From Paracoccaceae bacterium (GTDB taxonomy: Bacteria > Pseudomonadota > Alphaproteobacteria > Rhodobacterales > Rhodobacteraceae), in NCBI GenBank assembly GCA_007121115.1, contig SKMI01000195.1, forward strand, positions 1-9,010: a stretch of DNA of 9,010 bases. The letters run 5' to 3'. The notes under the pieces are model-generated. The model was not told the DNA's origin. It worked only from the letters and a program-made list of their open reading frames with translations, and made no database searches. The first letter of the stretch is position 1. Each line of letters opens with the position of its first letter. Of the stretch, positions 5,938-9,010 are shown piece by piece. The translations under genes were made by a program, and so were the position numbers.

Positions 5938-7031
5938 CTCCGCTCCTGTGCCAGGGTCTCGGCCATGTCGGCCAGTCGTTCGGCCGCGTCCGGGCGCCCG
6001 CAGCCCAGCGCCGCCTGCGCCATCTGCGAAGCACCCTCGGGGTTTTCCAGCACCGCCGCCATCGCCTCGGTCAGCGCTTCGGGCGTGAATTGCGATTCCG
6101 GCATCACCACCGCCGCGCCCGCTTCATAGAGCATGTGCGCATTGGCGGCCTGATGGTTGCCGGTGGCCGCCGCATAGGGGATCAGGATGGCCGGGCGCCC
6201 GATCACGCCGATATCGGCCACCGAACTGGCGCCCGCGCGGCTGATGACCAGTTGCGCCTCGGACAACCTGCGCGGGATGTCGGTGAAGAAGGGCGCCACC
6301 TCGGCCCGGATACCGGCGGCATCATAGGCGGCGACCACGCGGTCGATATCCTCGGGCCGGGCCTGCTGCGCGACGCTGAGTTGCACGCGCACCACCTCGG
6401 GCAGCGCTGCGACCGCTTCGGGGACCACATCCGACAGGATGCGTGCCCCCTGACTGCCACCGATCACCAGCAGGTCCATGGGATAGTCCCCGGGCGCAAT
6501 GTAGCCCGCGCCCGCACGTTCCAGCACAGCGGCGCGCACCGGGTTGCCGGTGTGCACCCCTTCGACACCGCCGGGCAGGTCCGTGGGCCAGGTGCCGCAG
6601 GCAACCCGGTGCACCCGGCGCGTAAAGATGCGGTTGACCTGCCCCAGCACACCGTTCTGTTCATGGATCATACGCGGACGACGCAAGAGCCACGCCGCGC
6701 CCAGCGCCGGGATCGACGGGTAGCCGCCGAACCCCACCACAACCGCGGGCCGATCCAGCAGCATTCGCCCCGCCGCCGCCAGAACACCGCCCAGCACCCG
6801 CAGCGGCACCATCAGCCGCTCCAGCAGCCCGCCGCGCGCAAAAGTGGCCGAGCTGACCTCCTCGATCGCCACCGCCTCGGGGAAACCCCCGGCGTAATGT
6901 GCCCCCCGCGCGTCGGTGGACAGCTTCACCCGCCAGCCGCGCGCCAGCATGACCTCGGCCAGGGCCTGCGCAGGGAACATGTGCCCCCCGGTTCCCCCGG
7001 CCGCGATCAGCAGAAGCGGTGCCTTGGCCAT
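5934..7031 (-). CDS. murG: Lipid II synthase MurG (UDP-GlcNAc transferase)
   Basis: MurG transfers GlcNAc from UDP-GlcNAc to lipid I on the inner face of the membrane to make lipid II, the substrate FtsW uses. The GT-B fold motifs are present: AGGTGGHMFP near the N-terminus (His17 in GGTGGH), HEQN at 123-126, GNPVR at 162-166 and GGSQGAR at 191-197. The donor-site segment reads RAGASSVAD (residues 265-273); Asp273 stands where E. coli has Glu269, a conservative change that I believe is common in this group. I chose the ATG at 7031 (365 residues, MAKAPLLLIAAGG). GGGGA lies ten bases before it, and the product then starts close to the glycine loop. A GTG at 7040 would add three residues and overlap ftsW by eight bases, with the purine run too close. 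With the ATG start, a single base separates it from the ftsW stop. Confidence 0.97.
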   Translation of the reverse strand: MAKAPLLLIAAGGTGGHMFPAQALAEVMLARGWRVKLSTDARGAHYAGGFPEAVAIEEVSSATFARGGLLERLMVPLRVLGGVLAAAGRMLLDRPAVVVGFGGYPSIPALGAAWLLRRPRMIHEQNGVLGQVNRIFTRRVHRVACGTWPTDLPGGVEGVHTGNPVRAAVLERAGAGYIAPGDYPMDLLVIGGSQGARILSDVVPEAVAALPEVVRVQLSVAQQARPEDIDRVVAAYDAAGIRAEVAPFFTDIPRRLSEAQLVISRAGASSVADIGVIGRPAILIPYAAATGNHQAANAHMLYEAGAAVVMPESQFTPEALTEAMAAVLENPEGASQMAQAALGCGRPDAAERLADMAETLAQERR

Positions 7032-7032
7032 C

Positions 7033-8202
7033 TCAGACACGTCCCCGGCGTATCAGGATCTCCCCGATCTCGCCCTGCGGGCGGGTCCGGGTCAGCGCCA
7101 GCAGGATACCGATCCCGATCCCCGCCGCAACCAGCGACGAACCGCCATAGGAAACAAACGGTAAGGTCATCCCCTTGGACGGCAGCAGCCGCGCGGCGAC
7201 ACCGATGTTGATCATCGCCTGCGCGGCGAACATGGTGACCAGTCCCGCGCCTGCCAGCCGGATGAAGATGTCGCGCTCGCGCATCAGTCGGATCAGCGAG
7301 CGCACCACGATGGTGGCGAACAGCACCAGGATCAGCAGCACCAGCACCAGCCCGTATTCCTCGGCCGCCACGGCGATGATGAAATCGGTATGCGCATCGG
7401 GGAGCGACCATTTCACCTGCCCCTCGCCGACGCCGACGCCGAAGATGCCACCCTCCTGAATGGCATTGGTGGCGAATCCCATCTGCGTGCGCGGGTCCAC
7501 CTCGGGGGCGAGGAAACCGTCGATCCGGCGGGCGAAATGTTCCGAATTGTTGTAGAAGAACATGCCCCCGAACAGCGCCACGCCGCCCAGGCCCAAAAGC
7601 AGCAGGACCGGCGCGCCACCAATGAAATACATCACCCCCCAGCCGAAGGCGACCAGTGCGGCCTGCCCGAAATCGGGCTGGATGACCAGGAGCACCACCA
7701 CCAGCGCCGCGAACGCCACGGAAAGCGAGCGCCCCGGCGGGCCGTTGGGTTCATGCCCCGCCGCCAGCAGCCAGGCGGCGAAGACCGCAAAGAAAGGTTT
7801 CAGAAACTCCGACGGCTGGACCGAGGCAAAGCCCAGCGAATACCACCGCACCGCGCCCTTGCCGAAATCCGTGCCCGCGAACGGCAGACCCGCCAGCGCC
7901 AGCAGAGCCAGGAAGAAGCCCAGCACCGACAGCCGCCGCAGCGTGTCGGGCGACAGCATCGAGGTGACCAGCATGGCGGCGATGGCCAGCATCCCGAACA
8001 GCATCTGCCGCTGGACATAGAAGAACGGCTCCAGCCCGTTGCGCTGCGCCAGCGGCGGCGAGGACGCCAGCCCCAAAAGCAGCCCGACCCCGAACAGCAG
8101 CACGATCGCGCCGATGGTCCAGCGGTCCACGGTGCGCCACCAGCGCGGGATAACCGGATCGCCGCCCCGGATCGGGACGGTCCCATGGACCATTTCCGTC
8201 AT
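7033..8202 (-). CDS. ftsW: Septal peptidoglycan polymerase FtsW (SEDS family)
   Basis: FtsW is the SEDS glycosyltransferase of the divisome, which polymerises lipid II together with its class B penicillin-binding protein partner. The 389-residue product is a polytopic membrane protein with roughly ten hydrophobic segments from residue 30 to 372. SEDS signatures are clear: KGAVRWYSLG with VQPSEFLKP (115-136), QPDFGQA (175-181), LPDAHTDFIIA (267-277) carrying Asp273, which matches the catalytic aspartate position in the HTDF motif, and LPFVSYGGSS (347-356). The longer N-terminal tail (about 28 residues) is cytoplasmic. The ATG at 8202 follows GAGG by seven bases; an in-frame ATG at 8193 is the only near alternative. 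It is the first gene of the operon after valS. RodA is the paralogue to consider, but the linkage to murG and murC favours FtsW. Its partner ftsI is not in the window. Confidence 0.96.
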   Translation of the reverse strand: MTEMVHGTVPIRGGDPVIPRWWRTVDRWTIGAIVLLFGVGLLLGLASSPPLAQRNGLEPFFYVQRQMLFGMLAIAAMLVTSMLSPDTLRRLSVLGFFLALLALAGLPFAGTDFGKGAVRWYSLGFASVQPSEFLKPFFAVFAAWLLAAGHEPNGPPGRSLSVAFAALVVVLLVIQPDFGQAALVAFGWGVMYFIGGAPVLLLLGLGGVALFGGMFFYNNSEHFARRIDGFLAPEVDPRTQMGFATNAIQEGGIFGVGVGEGQVKWSLPDAHTDFIIAVAAEEYGLVLVLLILVLFATIVVRSLIRLMRERDIFIRLAGAGLVTMFAAQAMINIGVAARLLPSKGMTLPFVSYGGSSLVAAGIGIGILLALTRTRPQGEIGEILIRRGRV

Positions 8203-8259
8203 CTGCCTGCCTCGATCTGCCTGCGTGCTCTAAGCCTGTACGCTGCCCGTTGGCCGGGT

Positions 8260-8297
8260 CTGTGGTACAGGATAGACCAGAACGCGCGCGCGATCCA
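8260..8297 (-). promoter_or_regulatory. Possible promoter of the ftsW-murG-murC operon with a small dyad
   Basis: On the minus strand TGGATC (8297-8292) and TATCCT (8274-8269) are 17 bases apart. The -10 is convincing and the -35 is weak. The -10 runs into a dyad CTGT-ACC-ACAG (8270-8260), and a wider dyad GGTCT/AGACC (8257-8261 and 8274-8278) surrounds it. The spacer holds an alternating CG run (8283-8292). A start near 8262 would leave a leader of about 60 bases before ftsW. The same TATCCTGT followed by ACAG occurs at the promoter near 2045. Confidence 0.38.
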
Positions 8298-8353
8298 GCA
8301 CGGTGATCGGGTTCGGGCGGCGCGGCGCTCAACGGTTTCGTGTGCCAATGCAG

Positions 8354-8410
8354 AAAAGCGAGAGCGCCCGCGAGGCATGACGCGCCGTCACGCCTTGCGG
8401 GCGCTTTCGC
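8354..8410 (-). terminator. Intrinsic terminator of valS: very long hairpin plus TTTT
   Basis: A 53-base near-perfect inverted repeat spans 8358-8410. The outer arms are GCGAGAGCGCCCGC (8358-8371) and GCGGGCGCTTTCGC (8397-8410). The inner arms AGGC-TGACG and CGTCA-GCCT close on a 3-base loop (8383-8385), giving about 25 paired positions with three mismatches or wobbles. Read leftward, the hairpin starts 28 bases after the valS stop and is followed at once by TTTT (8357-8354), the classic intrinsic arrangement. It isolates valS from ftsW, which fits the promoter candidate downstream. The stem is longer than a normal terminator needs. Confidence 0.8.
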
Positions 8411-8437
8411 GTCACAGCCGCACGCAGCGCCCCCGGT

Positions 8438-9010
8438 TCAGGCGTCCTCGGTCAGTTGCGCCAGCGCGCCGCGCAGGCGGGTGAGTTCGGCGGCCAGCGT
8501 GGCGGCCTTCTCGCGGGTTTCGGTCACCACGTCTTCCGGGGCACTCGCCGTGAAATGCGGGTTGTTCAGCCGCCCTTCCAGCCCCTTGAGTTCCTTCTCG
8601 CCCTTGGCCACGGTCTTTTCCAGCCGCGCGCGCTCAGTGGCGATGTCGATCACATCGGCCAGCGGCAGGGCAAAGGTCCCGCCCTCCACCGCCACGGTCA
8701 CCGACCCGCGCGGTGCCGCTTGCGCGGGCTCCAGCGAGGCGATCCGCGCCAGCCGCTGGATCATCGCCGCGTTGCGCGCCCAGGCGCCCTGCCCGGCCGC
8801 GTCCAGATCAATCTGCAGCATCTCCAGCCACAGCCCCGCCGGGACGCGCAACTGCGTGCGGGCGGAGCGGATGGCCTCGATCAGCGATAGCACCCAGCGC
8901 ATTTCGCGCTCCGCCTGCGGGTCCACCAGATCGGCGCCATAGTCGGGCCAATCGGCGTGGGCACAGAGCTTTTCGCGCGTGCCGGTCAGGTGCCAGAGTT
9001 CCTCGGTCAC
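8438..9010 (-). CDS. valS: Valyl-tRNA synthetase ValS, C-terminal part (cut by the right edge)
   Basis: This is the last 190 or so codons of a class I aminoacyl-tRNA synthetase that charges tRNA-Val with valine; the N-terminal catalytic and editing domains lie beyond the window. The first visible residues, VTEELWHLTG, belong to the end of the anticodon-binding helical domain. The codon at 9010 is a valine in that motif and not a start. After about residue 110 comes FALPLADVIDIATERARLEK, which opens the C-terminal tRNA-binding arm, a coiled coil continuing through LEGRLNNPHF and APEDVVTETREKAATL to the end at TEDA. This order is characteristic of ValS and separates it from IleS and LeuS. The TGA at 8440-8438 is followed by a strong terminator. 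The visible part shows no disruption. Confidence 0.96.
   Translation of the reverse strand: MTEELWHLTGTREKLCAHADWPDYGADLVDPQAEREMRWVLSLIEAIRSARTQLRVPAGLWLEMLQIDLDAAGQGAWARNAAMIQRLARIASLEPAQAAPRGSVTVAVEGGTFALPLADVIDIATERARLEKTVAKGEKELKGLEGRLNNPHFTASAPEDVVTETREKAATLAAELTRLRGALAQLTEDA

Noticed and set aside
7033..7040. GTG at 7040 as the murG start, overlapping ftsW by eight bases
   Set aside because: The purine run GGGGA is only one base from this GTG but ten bases from the ATG at 7031, and the ATG gives a more typical MurG N-terminus. It remains possible.
8283..8292. Alternating CG run as a Z-DNA or recombination signal
   Set aside because: Ten bases of CG repeat are unremarkable at this G+C content and no other feature supports a special role.
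8340..8420. The palindrome after valS as one end of an insertion sequence
   Set aside because: There is no transposase, no matching second end and no target duplication; the T-run after the stem fits a terminator better.
4618..8484. Long plus-strand open frames (4618-6129, 5925-7211, 7390-8484) opposite murC, murG and ftsW
   Set aside because: Their translations show no recognisable domain and are rich in His, Arg, Gly and Pro, while the minus strand carries complete MurC, MurG and FtsW motifs. They are compositional shadows.

Overview
The window looks like a chromosomal segment of a high-GC alphaproteobacterium, most likely Rhodobacterales (Roseobacter/Rhodobacter group). Three things suggest this: the very high G+C with strong third-position bias, the ftsW-murG-murC order followed by a small DUF2484-type membrane protein, and a terminator-rich convergent spacer containing AAAATATCCCGGGGGA, which recalls elements I associate with this group. 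The assignment is inferred from gene content and family resemblance; no database search was possible.

Layout. Positions 1-337 hold no gene I can call with confidence. Three genes then read rightward: an AMP-forming acyl-CoA synthetase (338-1972), a single-pass membrane protein that I read as a catalytically dead M48-type peptidase homologue (2156-3184), and a metallo-beta-lactamase-fold hydrolase (3283-4116). The last two each have a plausible promoter of their own, so the three probably do not form one tight operon. They meet a leftward block across a 139-base convergent spacer packed with GC hairpins (about 4138-4244).

The leftward block (9010 down to 4256) starts with the C-terminal third domain of valyl-tRNA synthetase (valS, cut by the right edge). 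A long hairpin followed by TTTT ends it. Then comes a tightly packed cell-wall operon: ftsW, murG, murC and a DUF2484 membrane protein. The last junctions are 4-base ATGA overlaps, so translation is probably coupled. MurC adds L-Ala to UDP-MurNAc, MurG makes lipid II, and FtsW polymerises lipid II into septal peptidoglycan.

The segment is mostly ordinary housekeeping DNA. I see no mobile element, CRISPR array, tRNA or rRNA. The points most worth a second look are the M48 homologue with all three zinc ligands replaced, the isolated ftsW-murG-murC-DUF2484 block with valS upstream and a convergent gene where murB would be expected, the 53-base hairpin after valS, and small repeat structures around two promoters that share a TATCCTGT -10 region.
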